Positions 1 through 7,561 of a DNA stretch of 44,118 nucleotides are shown piece after piece. This DNA comes from Chloroflexota bacterium (GTDB taxonomy: Bacteria > Chloroflexota > Limnocylindria > P2-11E). The stretch's first letter is position 1. Each line of letters starts with the position of its first letter. The stretch is from positions 1-44,118 of the forward strand of contig JACPOT010000012.1 in NCBI GenBank assembly GCA_016191385.1, in the 5' to 3' direction. The notes beneath the pieces were generated by a model. The model was not told the origin of the DNA. It saw only the letters and a list, made by a program, of their open reading frames with translations, and ran no database searches. Made by a program: the position numbers and the translations under genes.

Positions 1-329
1 CCGGGCCGCTCGCGGCCTCCGGAGCCCTCTTCGCCGCGACCGAGGCGGACGCGCTCGTGCAGTCCCATCCGCTGGGCCACCGCCGCGAGCGCATCCCCCG
101 AGACGACGCCGGAGCGCAGCGTCGTGAGCACGCCCTCGCTCGCGTCGGGGAAGCGCTCGAAGAGGTCCTCGCCGACGACGAGGCTCACGACGGCGTCGCC
201 CAGGAACTCGAGGCGCTCGAAGTCGCCGGCGCGCTCGTCGGGGTGCTCGTGGATGTACGAGCCATGCGTGAGCGCGGTCTCGAGCAGCCGCTCGTCCTTG
301 AATCGGTACCCGGCGATCCCGTCCCTCAT
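1..329 (-). CDS. rnc: Ribonuclease III, N-terminal part (cut by window edge)
   Basis: Double-strand-specific endoribonuclease that processes rRNA precursors and structured mRNAs in the cytoplasm. The 109 visible codons form the start of the RNase III catalytic domain: the signature ERLEFLGDAVV lies at about residues 38-48, with the metal-binding Glu41 and Asp45 in place; the usual Asn before it is Phe here. The ATG at 329-327 follows an AAGGGGG Shine-Dalgarno, which fixes the start. It lies downstream of acpP on the same strand, the common acpP-rnc order, but a hairpin separates the two. The C-terminal half and the dsRNA-binding domain lie outside the window. Confidence 0.93.
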   Translation of the reverse strand, partial: MRDGIAGYRFKDERLLETALTHGSYIHEHPDERAGDFERLEFLGDAVVSLVVGEDLFERFPDASEGVLTTLRSGVVSGDALAAVAQRMGLHERVRLGRGEEGSGGRERP

Positions 330-349
330 GGCCCCCTTCTCATAGAAAG

Positions 350-377
350 AGGCAGCGGGCCTCACGGCTCGCTGCCT
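350..377 (-). terminator. Hairpin between acpP and rnc
   Basis: A 12-bp stem (one G-T pair) closes a 4-base TCAC loop: AGGCAGCG at 350-357 pairs with CGCTGCCT at 370-377. On the minus strand it is followed by CTTTCTATG, a short T-rich tract. It probably works as a weak intrinsic terminator or attenuator after acpP, lowering rnc expression relative to the abundant carrier protein. The T tract is imperfect, so full termination is uncertain. Confidence 0.6.
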
Positions 378-423
378 CCCCATATCTCGCGTGTGTCGGT
401 GTCAGAAGGATCTTACGCGATGA

Positions 424-669
424 TCAGCCCCCGGTCTTGTCGGTGATGTACTCCATCGCGTCTGAGACGGTCTTGATCTTCTCGGCTTCCTCGTCGGAGA
501 TCTCCATCCCGAACTCTTCCTCGAGGCTCATGATCAGCTCCACCAGGTCGAGCGAATCGGCGTTCAGGTCGTCGACGAAGGACGCCTCGGGCTTCACTTC
601 GGCCTCGTCCACGCCGAGCTGTTCGACGATGATCTTCTTGAGCCGGTCGTACGACGGACCCTCGGCCAA
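424..669 (-). CDS. acpP: Acyl carrier protein
   Basis: Carries growing acyl chains on a phosphopantetheine arm during type II fatty acid synthesis. The DSL motif holding the attachment serine is at about Ser39 of an 81-residue product, followed by the acidic helix [14 protein letters not shown] chose the TTG at 669-667 because it gives the normal length of about 80 residues and sits five bases after an excellent GGAGGAGGT ribosome site. An in-frame ATG at 750 and GTG at 780 would add 27-37 residues of Ala/Glu-rich leader with no ribosome site, so a longer form is possible. Its fabD-fabF-fabG partners are 21 kb away. A -10-like TAACGT (789-784) would give a leader of about 110 bases. Confidence 0.9.
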   Translation of the reverse strand: MAEGPSYDRLKKIIVEQLGVDEAEVKPEASFVDDLNADSLDLVELIMSLEEEFGMEISDEEAEKIKTVSDAMEYITDKTGG

Positions 670-783
670 CGGGACCTCCTCCGCACCCACGTCAGCCGCG
701 GATGCCGCGGCAAGTGTCTCCGGCCCCGAGAAAGGCGTCAATTCAGCCATTTCCGTGGCCGGCGGAACCGTGCACAGCACCGA

Positions 784-793
784 ACGTTAGTCA
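784..793. promoter_or_regulatory. Divergent -10 pair between acpP and GerMN gene
   Basis: ACGTTAGTCA reads as TAACGT on the minus strand (toward acpP) and TAGTCA on the plus strand (toward the GerMN gene); the two hexamers overlap at TA. TAACGT fits the TANNNT form seen at other starts in the window; the plus-strand box lacks the final T and is only four bases from the GTG. No clear -35 was found. Confidence 0.4.
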
Positions 794-797
794 GCGC

Positions 798-2162
798 GTG
801 AGGTCCATCGCTCTCGCGGCGGCTCTGGTCCTGGTCGGCGTCGCCGCCGTCGCGGTCATCCTCGTCGGTCGGCCGGCCGGGCCCGCGGAGCCTGCGGCGA
901 GCGCCCACCCGACCGGGACGGCGGCGACCGAGACGGCGGTCCCCGTACAAGCCGTGCCGGTGCCGAAGCGTGTCTGGTTCGCGCGCGATCAGCTGCCGCC
1001 GATCGCGGCGATGGTCCTCGGGGCCGGTGGTCCGAATGACAGCCTTGGACGGATCTCGTCCAGGATCGGCGCCCTCCGCGACGCGCAGTCGAAAGATGTC
1101 CCGCCAGGGGCGATCAATGTCGTCGCGCTCATTGGCACGTTCAAGCAGGACTCCGTTGGTGTCACATCGCAATTTGAGACGGGAGGTCGGGTCGATGGCG
1201 ACCTCCTCACTCTTGAGCTCGGCCGCGGCCAGTTCGACCGGATCCGGGGCGCGCTTCAGACGCAGGCCGTCGTGCAGCAGCTCGTCTACACGGCGACGGA
1301 AGAGCCCGGGATCAGCCGCGTCCTCCTGACCGAGCGCGGCGGGGCGAGGCTCACGATCGACCAGCTCGAGATCGACAAGCCGCTCACGCGCGAGGACGTG
1401 ATGGGGTACCCGTTCAGCGGCGCCGAAGCGCCGTCGATCGCGGGCCAGGGCGTCCCGGTGCAGACGGAGGTCCCGCGATGGAGCTTTTCGAACGACGCGG
1501 GACCGGGCCTAGGCCGTTTCTCGCTCGAGCTGCGGGCCAAGTCCGTGGTGACGGGCGGCCGCCTCGACCCGACCGTACGGGTTTCGCTCTCACGCTGCGA
1601 CGCATGTGGATCGAGGTGGCAGTTGCGAGTCGATCTGCCGGATGCAGAGGCCCCGAGCCCGGCGCCTCCCTTCCAGGAGTTCGTCGCCGGGCCTATCAGG
1701 TCGTTCGACGTGCCGCACACTCGCGGGCCGGCCGACCTCGGAACGATCTTCCTCCTCGGGCTCGATGACGCCAGGCCGTGGCGCGTCACGACCGAGCCGA
1801 CGGGCGCCGGCACGGCGCGCATCAACGTGGACATCGGCGGCCGGCCCCAACTCCTCACTAGGAACATCGCGGTCTACGTCCCGGACCCGGACGCGACCAT
1901 GACACGGTCCTTCACGCTCAGCGGTGCCGCGCGTGTCTTCGAGGCGAACGTCATCTGGCGCATCCGCGACGCGAGCGGACGCGCCGTCGCTCAGGACCAC
2001 ACCACCGCGACCATCGGAACGAGCCCGGTGTGGGGCACGTTCGCTACGACTGCAACGGTACCGGCGAGCGTCAGCGGCCAGGTCACCCTCGAGGTCTTCT
2101 GGGCGAGCCCGAAGGACGGCGCAGAGATGGATCTCATATCCATCGCGCTGACGGTGCGCTAG
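798..2162 (+). CDS. GerMN / Gmad2 domain membrane-anchored protein
   Basis: A predicted extracytoplasmic protein of 454 residues, function unknown. An N-terminal membrane anchor spans about residues 4-24, followed by a Pro/Ala/Thr-rich linker. The middle (around residues 60-200, with GTFKQDSVGV near 112) resembles the GerMN domain known from spore germination and LpqB-type lipoproteins. The C-terminus (about 380-454, beginning near ANVIWRIRD) matches the Gmad2 immunoglobulin-like domain that often accompanies GerMN. The GTG at 798 is the only start next to the anchor. It diverges from acpP and is convergent with nusB, with which it shares the stop sequence CTAG. Sporulation is not implied, as these domains occur in non-sporeformers. 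Confidence 0.75.
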   Translation: MRSIALAAALVLVGVAAVAVILVGRPAGPAEPAASAHPTGTAATETAVPVQAVPVPKRVWFARDQLPPIAAMVLGAGGPNDSLGRISSRIGALRDAQSKDVPPGAINVVALIGTFKQDSVGVTSQFETGGRVDGDLLTLELGRGQFDRIRGALQTQAVVQQLVYTATEEPGISRVLLTERGGARLTIDQLEIDKPLTREDVMGYPFSGAEAPSIAGQGVPVQTEVPRWSFSNDAGPGLGRFSLELRAKSVVTGGRLDPTVRVSLSRCDACGSRWQLRVDLPDAEAPSPAPPFQEFVAGPIRSFDVPHTRGPADLGTIFLLGLDDARPWRVTTEPTGAGTARINVDIGGRPQLLTRNIAVYVPDPDATMTRSFTLSGAARVFEANVIWRIRDASGRAVAQDHTTATIGTSPVWGTFATTATVPASVSGQVTLEVFWASPKDGAEMDLISIALTVR

Positions 2163-2611
2163 GCGGGGTCGTCCTTCCCGCCGACCGCCGTCGCGAGGAC
2201 GCCATTCACGAACTTCGGCGACGCCTCGGAGCCGAACATCTTCGCCAGCTCGACCGCCTCGTCGATGATCACGCTCGCCGGGGCATCGCCGCTGTAGCGG
2301 AGCTCGTAGAGCGCGATACGCAGGACGTTCTTGTCGATCTTGGGCATCTGCTCGAGCGGGAACTCATGGGCCAGCGCTGCGATCTCTTCGTCGAGATCGC
2401 GGCGATGCTCGATCACACCCTCGACGATGCTGAGCGCGAAGTCGCCGGCCGTCGCGTCCAGCCCGGCGCGGAAGACGCCCCGCTCCCATGTCGCCTTCGC
2501 GTCCGCGCCGCGGTTCACGTCGGTCTCGAAGAGGGTCTGCAGCGCCAGGCGCCGCGCCGCGTGACGGCCGCCGCGCTGCTCGCGCGGCCGGCGGGGGAGC
2601 TCCGCGCTCAC
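2159..2611 (-). CDS. nusB: Transcription antitermination factor NusB
   Basis: All-alpha RNA-binding protein that, with NusE/S10, binds boxA and keeps RNA polymerase processive on rRNA operons. The 150-residue length fits the family; the run RRLALQTLFETDV near the N-terminus and the C-terminal VIIDEAVELAKMFGSEASPKF segment are typical. The GTG at 2611 overlaps the plsX stop by four bases (GTGA) and has no good ribosome site of its own, so translation is probably coupled to plsX. It is the last gene of the fakA-to-nusB operon. Its TAG stop is the minus-strand reading of CTAG at 2159-2162, the plus-strand reading being the GerMN gene stop. Confidence 0.93.
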   Translation of the reverse strand: MSAELPRRPREQRGGRHAARRLALQTLFETDVNRGADAKATWERGVFRAGLDATAGDFALSIVEGVIEHRRDLDEEIAALAHEFPLEQMPKIDKNVLRIALYELRYSGDAPASVIIDEAVELAKMFGSEASPKFVNGVLATAVGGKDDPA

Positions 2612-3585
2612 GGCGCTGACACACCCGCGCCGATGGCCTCGATGAGGCCGGACGCGACAGAGCGCTCGGCGACGTCGATGGCCAGCTTGAGCATCCGCGC
2701 CTTGGCGCGGCCGTGGGTCACGACCGACACGCCGTTGACCCCGAGGAGCGGCGCGCTGACATAAGGCTCGTAGTCCATCGCCCGGCGGAAGCGGCGGATG
2801 CCCGGCAGGGCGAGGAGCGCCGCAGCCTTGCCGAGCGGCCCGCCGAAGATGTCCCGGCGGATCCCGTCGGTCATCACGTCGAGCACGCCCTCCATCGCCT
2901 TGGCGACGGTGTTGCCGGTGAAGCCGTCGGTGACGACGACGTCGGTCGTGCCGCGCAGGATGTCGCGTCCCTCGACGTTGCCGAAGAACTCGATGTCCGC
3001 GGCTTCGCGCAGCAGGCCGTGCGCCTCGAGCTGCATGCGCCCGCCCTTCTCGGGCTCCTCGCCCACGTTGAGCAGCCCCACCGTCGGACGCTCCCGGCCG
3101 TGTACGCGCTCCATGAAGCGCGACGCCATGCGCGCGAACTGGAGCAGGTTCTGCGCGGTCGCATCCATCGTGGCCCCGGCGTCGAGGAGACACGCCGCGC
3201 GGCTGCGCGTCGTCGGGAGCATGCCGCAGAGCGCGGGGCGGTCGATGCCGCGCACGCGTCCCAGGATGAGCAGGCCCGCGGCCATCGTGGCACCGGTGTT
3301 CCCGGCCGACACGACCGCATCGGCCTTGCCGTCCTTCACCAGCTGGGTGGCCACGGCGATGGACGTATCGCTCCGCCGCCGGAGCGCGGTGGAGGGATGC
3401 TCCCCCATGCCGACGACCTCGCGCGCATCGACGATCGGGATCCCGCCGGCACGGGGGCGCAGTGCCTCCTCGTTCCCGACGAGGAGGATCTCGGCCTGAC
3501 CTCCCGATGCCCGGTACAGCAATGCGCCCCGGACGATCTCGTCCGGGGCGTTGTCGCCGCCCATCGCGTCGACCGCGATGCGCAT
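2608..3585 (-). CDS. plsX: Phosphate acyltransferase PlsX
   Basis: Converts acyl-ACP and phosphate to acyl-phosphate, the donor that PlsY uses for the first acylation of glycerol-3-phosphate; acts as a peripheral membrane enzyme. The 325-residue protein opens with the family signature MRIAVDAMGGDNAP and carries VVSAGNTGATMA near residue 93 and VVTDGFTGNTVAKA near 217. The ATG at 3585 lies twelve bases after the rpmF stop. The order rpmF-plsX is widespread in bacteria. In this operon FakA, further upstream, also makes acyl-phosphate from free fatty acids, so the operon feeds the same intermediate from two sources. Confidence 0.96.
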   Translation of the reverse strand: MRIAVDAMGGDNAPDEIVRGALLYRASGGQAEILLVGNEEALRPRAGGIPIVDAREVVGMGEHPSTALRRRSDTSIAVATQLVKDGKADAVVSAGNTGATMAAGLLILGRVRGIDRPALCGMLPTTRSRAACLLDAGATMDATAQNLLQFARMASRFMERVHGRERPTVGLLNVGEEPEKGGRMQLEAHGLLREAADIEFFGNVEGRDILRGTTDVVVTDGFTGNTVAKAMEGVLDVMTDGIRRDIFGGPLGKAAALLALPGIRRFRRAMDYEPYVSAPLLGVNGVSVVTHGRAKARMLKLAIDVAERSVASGLIEAIGAGVSAP

Positions 3586-3597
3586 CAGATCAGGGCA

Positions 3598-3804
3598 CTA
3601 GGCGGCGCCTGGCGCTGCCCTCTTCGTCTTGATCGCGACGACCTGGCGCCCGCGATACATCCCGCACCGGGGACAGACCTCGTGTGGGCGCTTGGGCGCG
3701 CGGCATTGGGGGCACGCGACCAGCGTCGCCGCGGTCAAAGCCAGGTGGCTGCGTCGCATGCCCTGGTTCGCGTGGGAGTACTTCTTCTTGGGATGAGCGG
3801 CCAT
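3598..3804 (-). CDS. rpmF: Large ribosomal subunit protein bL32
   Basis: Small zinc-ribbon protein of the large ribosomal subunit, 68 residues. It starts [15 protein letters not shown] and has four cysteines in two pairs (CPQC and CPRC, around residues 32-47) that should bind zinc, as in the C+ form of L32. The ATG at 3804 is preceded by a clear AAGGAG. It lies between the DUF177 gene and plsX, the classical arrangement. The stop is TAG within CTAG. Confidence 0.96.
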   Translation of the reverse strand: MAAHPKKKYSHANQGMRRSHLALTAATLVACPQCRAPKRPHEVCPRCGMYRGRQVVAIKTKRAAPGAA

Positions 3805-3827
3805 GGGACTCCTTAGGGGATGTCCCT

Positions 3828-4385
3828 CTAGTCTTTCACATCCCCGCGCCGCTCGTCCGCCACCTTGAGGGCCTGGAGCGCGCTCCAGCGATCGTCGACC
3901 GGGACCTCGTGCTCGTGTGGCGCGACGTTGAGATCGCGGCCGCACTCGGGGCAGAGGCCCTTGCAGTCGGGCCGGCACAGCGGCGCCAGCGGCATCGCGA
4001 GGATCACCTCTTCGCGCAGAAGGGGCGCGATGTCGATCCGGAAGTCGGACCCGATCTCCTTCGCGTCGAGCGGCGGCGCGGGCATCGCCGCGCCGGTCTC
4101 CACGTGAAGCTTCGCGTAGTACTGCTCCGCGAACGTGGTCCGCACGCTGGAGGAGACCGCGGTGAGGCAGCGGGCGCATTCCTGGGCGATGGTCGCGGCG
4201 ATGTCGCCCTCCAGCAGGGCCCCCGGATCCGTGTGGGTGGCGACGATGTGGGCGTCGATCGCGGCGATGCCGTCCTCGAGAAGCTCCTTGTTCTCGCCGA
4301 GCGGGTCGACGGGCGACTCGGCGACGTGAAGCTGGATCTCCTCGCCGACGTCGGCCTTGAGCAAATGGGCGACGCTGATCTTCAC
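3828..4385 (-). CDS. DUF177 (YceD-type) metal-binding protein
   Basis: A 185-residue member of the DUF177/YceD family, regularly encoded next to rpmF and linked in other bacteria to 23S rRNA accumulation. The C-terminal half has a CX3CX3CX2C cluster ([13 protein letters not shown], about residues 138-150), a probable zinc site, and a further CARC at about residues 70-73. The GTG at 4385 directly follows the stop of the upstream coiled-coil gene with no gap. The role in ribosome assembly is inferred from the family and the neighbour; nothing here shows the reaction. Confidence 0.85.
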   Translation of the reverse strand: MKISVAHLLKADVGEEIQLHVAESPVDPLGENKELLEDGIAAIDAHIVATHTDPGALLEGDIAATIAQECARCLTAVSSSVRTTFAEQYYAKLHVETGAAMPAPPLDAKEIGSDFRIDIAPLLREEVILAMPLAPLCRPDCKGLCPECGRDLNVAPHEHEVPVDDRWSALQALKVADERRGDVKD

Positions 4386-4850
4386 TCACGCCTCCGCGGT
4401 GCTGGTCTTGCGCTCCTCCAGGACCTCGAGGCTCTTCTTCACGATGGACAGGGTCTTGTCGAGATCGCCCTCCAGGCGCAGGAGCACGTCGGCCGCGTAC
4501 TGGTCCGCGCCGCGCATGGTCTCCTCGGCCCGCATGTGGGCACGCCCGGCGATGTCGTCCGCGCGCGACTCGGCCTCCCGGAGGATCGCCTGGTCCTGGA
4601 GGAGCAACGCCGCCTGCTCCTGTGCGGCGGCGATGATGCGCTCGGCCTCCTCGCGCGCGTTCGCGATCACGCGGTCGCCCTCCCCCGTGATGCGGCGCGC
4701 TTGCTTGACGTCCTCGGGGATGGCCAGACGCAGCTGGTCGATGAGATCCAGGACGGCGGCTTGATCGAGCATCACCTTGTTCGTCATCGGGACCTTGCCG
4801 GCCGCGACGATGAGGTTCTCGAGCCGGTCCACCAGGAACTGCATGTCCAT
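4386..4850 (-). CDS. Coiled-coil protein of unknown function
   Basis: A 154-residue soluble protein dominated by helices rich in Ala, Glu, Arg and Gln. From about residue 50 to 145 there is a nearly continuous heptad pattern resembling ATP synthase b-subunit or DivIVA-like helices, but no membrane segment and no N-terminal DivIVA motif. I do not recognise a defined family. The ATG at 4850 is followed by a second at 4844; neither has a clear ribosome site. It is followed without a gap by the DUF177 gene and preceded by the intercistronic repeat after rsmD, so it probably belongs to the ribosome/lipid operon. Confidence 0.7.
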   Translation of the reverse strand: MDMQFLVDRLENLIVAAGKVPMTNKVMLDQAAVLDLIDQLRLAIPEDVKQARRITGEGDRVIANAREEAERIIAAAQEQAALLLQDQAILREAESRADDIAGRAHMRAEETMRGADQYAADVLLRLEGDLDKTLSIVKKSLEVLEERKTSTAEA

Positions 4851-4927
4851 GGTCTATGCGCCGTCGGCGGGGCCCTCGGCGTCCGCCTTCGGGCTCCGCT
4901 TCGCGGCACGCGCTCCGCTGCTTGCGG

Positions 4928-4963
4928 ACTCGCTCGGACCGGCGAAGCCGGATCCTCGCTCGC
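4928..4963 (-). repeat. Intercistronic hairpin repeat, copy 1
   Basis: A 36-base element lying two bases beyond the rsmD stop and upstream of the coiled-coil gene. It matches the element at 22579-22614 at 32 of 36 positions. The centre folds as GGACCGGC / GCCGGATCC with a 3-base loop (GAA) and one bulged A. Weaker similarity to the second copy continues for about 40 bases on the low-coordinate side. It probably acts on the mRNA between two cistrons. Confidence 0.65.
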
Positions 4964-4965
4964 TT

Positions 4966-5532
4966 TTAAGTCCGGTCACGTGGCGGATCGTAACGCAGGA
5001 ACATCACCGTCTCTTCGCCGATCTCCTTGATCCGCTCGGCGCGAGCTCCTTCCGGGAGGACCGGACGGTGCTTGCGGAGCGAGCGCGCCACGACGATGCC
5101 GTCGGGCGACAGAGAGGAGCGCAGGCCGGTGTGCCCGAGCGTCCGGGTCATCGCCGCCTCGTCGGGAAAGGGCGGGTCGCAGAAGACGATGTCGTAAGGC
5201 CCGCTCTGGTCGTCGCGGCCCAGGAACGTAAGGACGCTCGCCCTCACCACTCGCGCCCGATCCGCGTACCCCGTCGCCCGCAGATTTGTGCGGATGGCCG
5301 CGAGCGCGGGCCCGCTGCGCTCCACGAAGGTGGCTCGCGCGGCGCCGCGGGAGAGCGCCTCGATGCCGAGGGTCCCGGCGCCGGCGAAGAGGTCGAGGAC
5401 GGCGGCGCCCTCGAGGCGGGGCTCCAGGATGGCGAAAACGCTCTCGCGGATCCGTTCTGTCGCCGAGCGGGTGATCGACGCGGGCGGCGACACCAGGCGC
5501 CGTCCCTTCGCCTCGCCCGCGACGACGCGCAT
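4966..5532 (-). CDS. rsmD: 16S rRNA (guanine966-N2)-methyltransferase RsmD
   Basis: Class I SAM-dependent methyltransferase that modifies G966 of 16S rRNA in the assembling small subunit. The 188-residue product has the opening MRVVAGEAKGRRL, the SAM-binding loop DLFAGAGTLGIEAL at 47-60 and the catalytic motif DPPF at 119-122, all family hallmarks. The ATG at 5532 overlaps the recG stop by one base (TGATG). It ends with TAA, one of only three in the window. Confidence 0.94.
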   Translation of the reverse strand: MRVVAGEAKGRRLVSPPASITRSATERIRESVFAILEPRLEGAAVLDLFAGAGTLGIEALSRGAARATFVERSGPALAAIRTNLRATGYADRARVVRASVLTFLGRDDQSGPYDIVFCDPPFPDEAAMTRTLGHTGLRSSLSPDGIVVARSLRKHRPVLPEGARAERIKEIGEETVMFLRYDPPRDRT

Positions 5533-7561
5533 CAGGCCAGCCCATAGCGTCGCCAGAGCTCGTCGACCGCGCGGCGGAGCTCCGCATGCTCGGGACGCCG
5601 GAGCTCGGGATCCTCGCGGATGATGACGTCGGCCTCGCGCGAGGCATCCTCGAGGAGCCGCGGGTCGATGTCGGTGAGCGTCACGACGCGCAGCTGATCG
5701 GCGAAGCCGCTCTGCTCGCGGCCGAGGAACTGCCCGGGCCCGCGGATCTCGAGATCCTTCTGCGCGAGCTCGAAGCCGTTCAGCTGCCGTTCGCGCCCGT
5801 CGCGCACGACCTTCTCGGACATGGCCACGAGGCGATCGGAGCCTTTCGCAGGGCTCACGAGCACGCAGTAGGACCGCGTGTCCGAGCGGCCGACGCGCCC
5901 GCGCAGCTGGTGGAGCTGGGCGAGGCCGAACCGGTCGGCGCCGAGCACGACCATGATCGTCGCGTCCGGGATGTCGATGCCGACCTCGATGACCGTCGTG
6001 GCCACGAGCACGTCGATCTCGCGGTCCCGGAAGCGCGTCATGACCTCGTCCCGCTCGCGCTGCGGCATGCGGCCGTGCACGAGCCCGACACGGATCCCCG
6101 CGAGGCCGCCGCGCCGGAGCTCCTCTTCGGTCGCGACCGCGCTCGGCGTCCAGCCGCCCTCTTCTCCGAAGAGCGTGCCGCTCCGCTCGCTCTCCTCGGT
6201 GTCGGCGGGGTCGATGCGCGGACACACGACGAACGCCTGCTCCCCCAGCGCCACGTGCTCCTTCACCCACGGCCACACCTTCGCGAGGGCATCCGGCGTG
6301 CGGACCTCGGTGCGGATCTCCTGCCGGCCAACGGGAAGCTCGTTCAGGACCGAGACGTCGAGGTCGCGGTTCAGTGTCTGCCACAGCGTTTGCGGGATCG
6401 GCGTCGCGGTGGTCAAGAGGACGTGCGGGTAGTCGCCCTTGGAGCGGAGGCTCGCGCGTTGATCGACGCCGAAGCGCTGCTGCTCGTCGACCACGACCAG
6501 GGCGAGCTTCCGGAACGTGACGGTCTCCTCGATCAGGGCGTGCGTCCCCACGACCACATCCAGCGCGCCCGTCCTCAGCGCTTCGAGGATGTGTGCGCGC
6601 TTCTCGCCCGTGACGCTCGAGGTGAGGAGGTCGATATGCGGGCCGCCCTCGAAGGACCGCGACAGCGTCGCGTCTGCTGCGCGTCCGTCAATGTGAACGG
6701 CAGGTCGCGGATCCACCCCGCGAGCTCCTCATCGCTCGCCCGAAGCGCCGGAGCGCTGGCTTCGGCCACCCACTTCGCGCGCCGCTGGGCCGTCGCGAGC
6801 TGGAGCGTCAGCAGCTCGTCGAATGCCAGGCGGCGCCGCGCGTGTGACAGCGCGATCGGGTCGGCGGGGAAGTGGACCTGCTGAAGGGCCAGGGCGATCT
6901 CCGGGAGGTCGTTGCGGCTCCGCATCGAAGCCGGCAGCGGGTCCGGGATGTGCGTCACGAGCGGCGAGGCGACCAGCGTGCCGCCGCGGTCGCGCGCGCC
7001 CTCCACCGCGGTGTGCAGCCACCGCCGCAGCTGGCCGTCCTTGATCCCCTCGGTCAGGCGATATACGGGGACGATCCGCCCGGTGTGGACTGCCTCGCGA
7101 TCGGCGGGCTCGAGGCGCGGCTGCGAGAACTGGAGACCGCGGCCGAACCACTTCACATCGCCGGAGATCCGCACCAGCTGACCTTCGGGAAAGCTCTGCT
7201 TCACGAAGGACCGTCCGAACCACGTGGCCTTGACCGTCGACGGAGTGCCATCCTCCTCGAGAAGCTCCGCCTCGGTGAGCGTCTGACCCCGCGCGGTGCG
7301 CCGCTGCGTGATGCGACCGAGGCGCGCGAGCGCCGTCTGTTTCTCGTCGGCCCGCAGCATGCGCAGACGCTTGATCTCGGAAAGGTCCTCGTAGCGATGA
7401 GGCAGGTGCCACAGCAGGTCCGCGACGGTGCGGATGCGCGATCGCTCCAGCAGCTTCGCCGAGTCGGGTCCGACGCCGCGCAGCGTCCCGACCAGCGCGG
7501 CGAGGATCCCGCCCTGGCTACTCGAGCTGGACGATGAAGGGGTAGTGCGGCTGGCCGCCAC
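5532..7561 (-). pseudogene. recG: ATP-dependent DNA helicase RecG, internally deleted and frameshifted
   Basis: RecG remodels stalled forks and Holliday junctions. The N-terminal wedge domain is intact from a GTG at 7561 (preceded by GGAGGT at ideal spacing, overlapping fakA by 44 bases) to LPFTLTDAQQ near 6680. The helicase core then resumes in another frame at ADATLSRSFEGG and continues to the end through DEQQRFG, TTATPIPQTL and QLHQLRGRVGRS. Compared with normal RecG, some 60-65 residues are absent between the two halves, including the Walker A motif GDVGSGKT and motif Ia. Such a protein could not bind ATP even if the frame were restored. Either a genuine pseudogene or an assembly/sequencing deletion of roughly 190 bases; short CAGCA repeats at the joint would fit a slip. 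Confidence 0.85.

Noticed and set aside
5532-7561. Programmed frameshift in recG
   Set aside because: No slippery sequence is visible, and a frameshift would not restore the roughly 60 missing residues with the ATP-binding loop.
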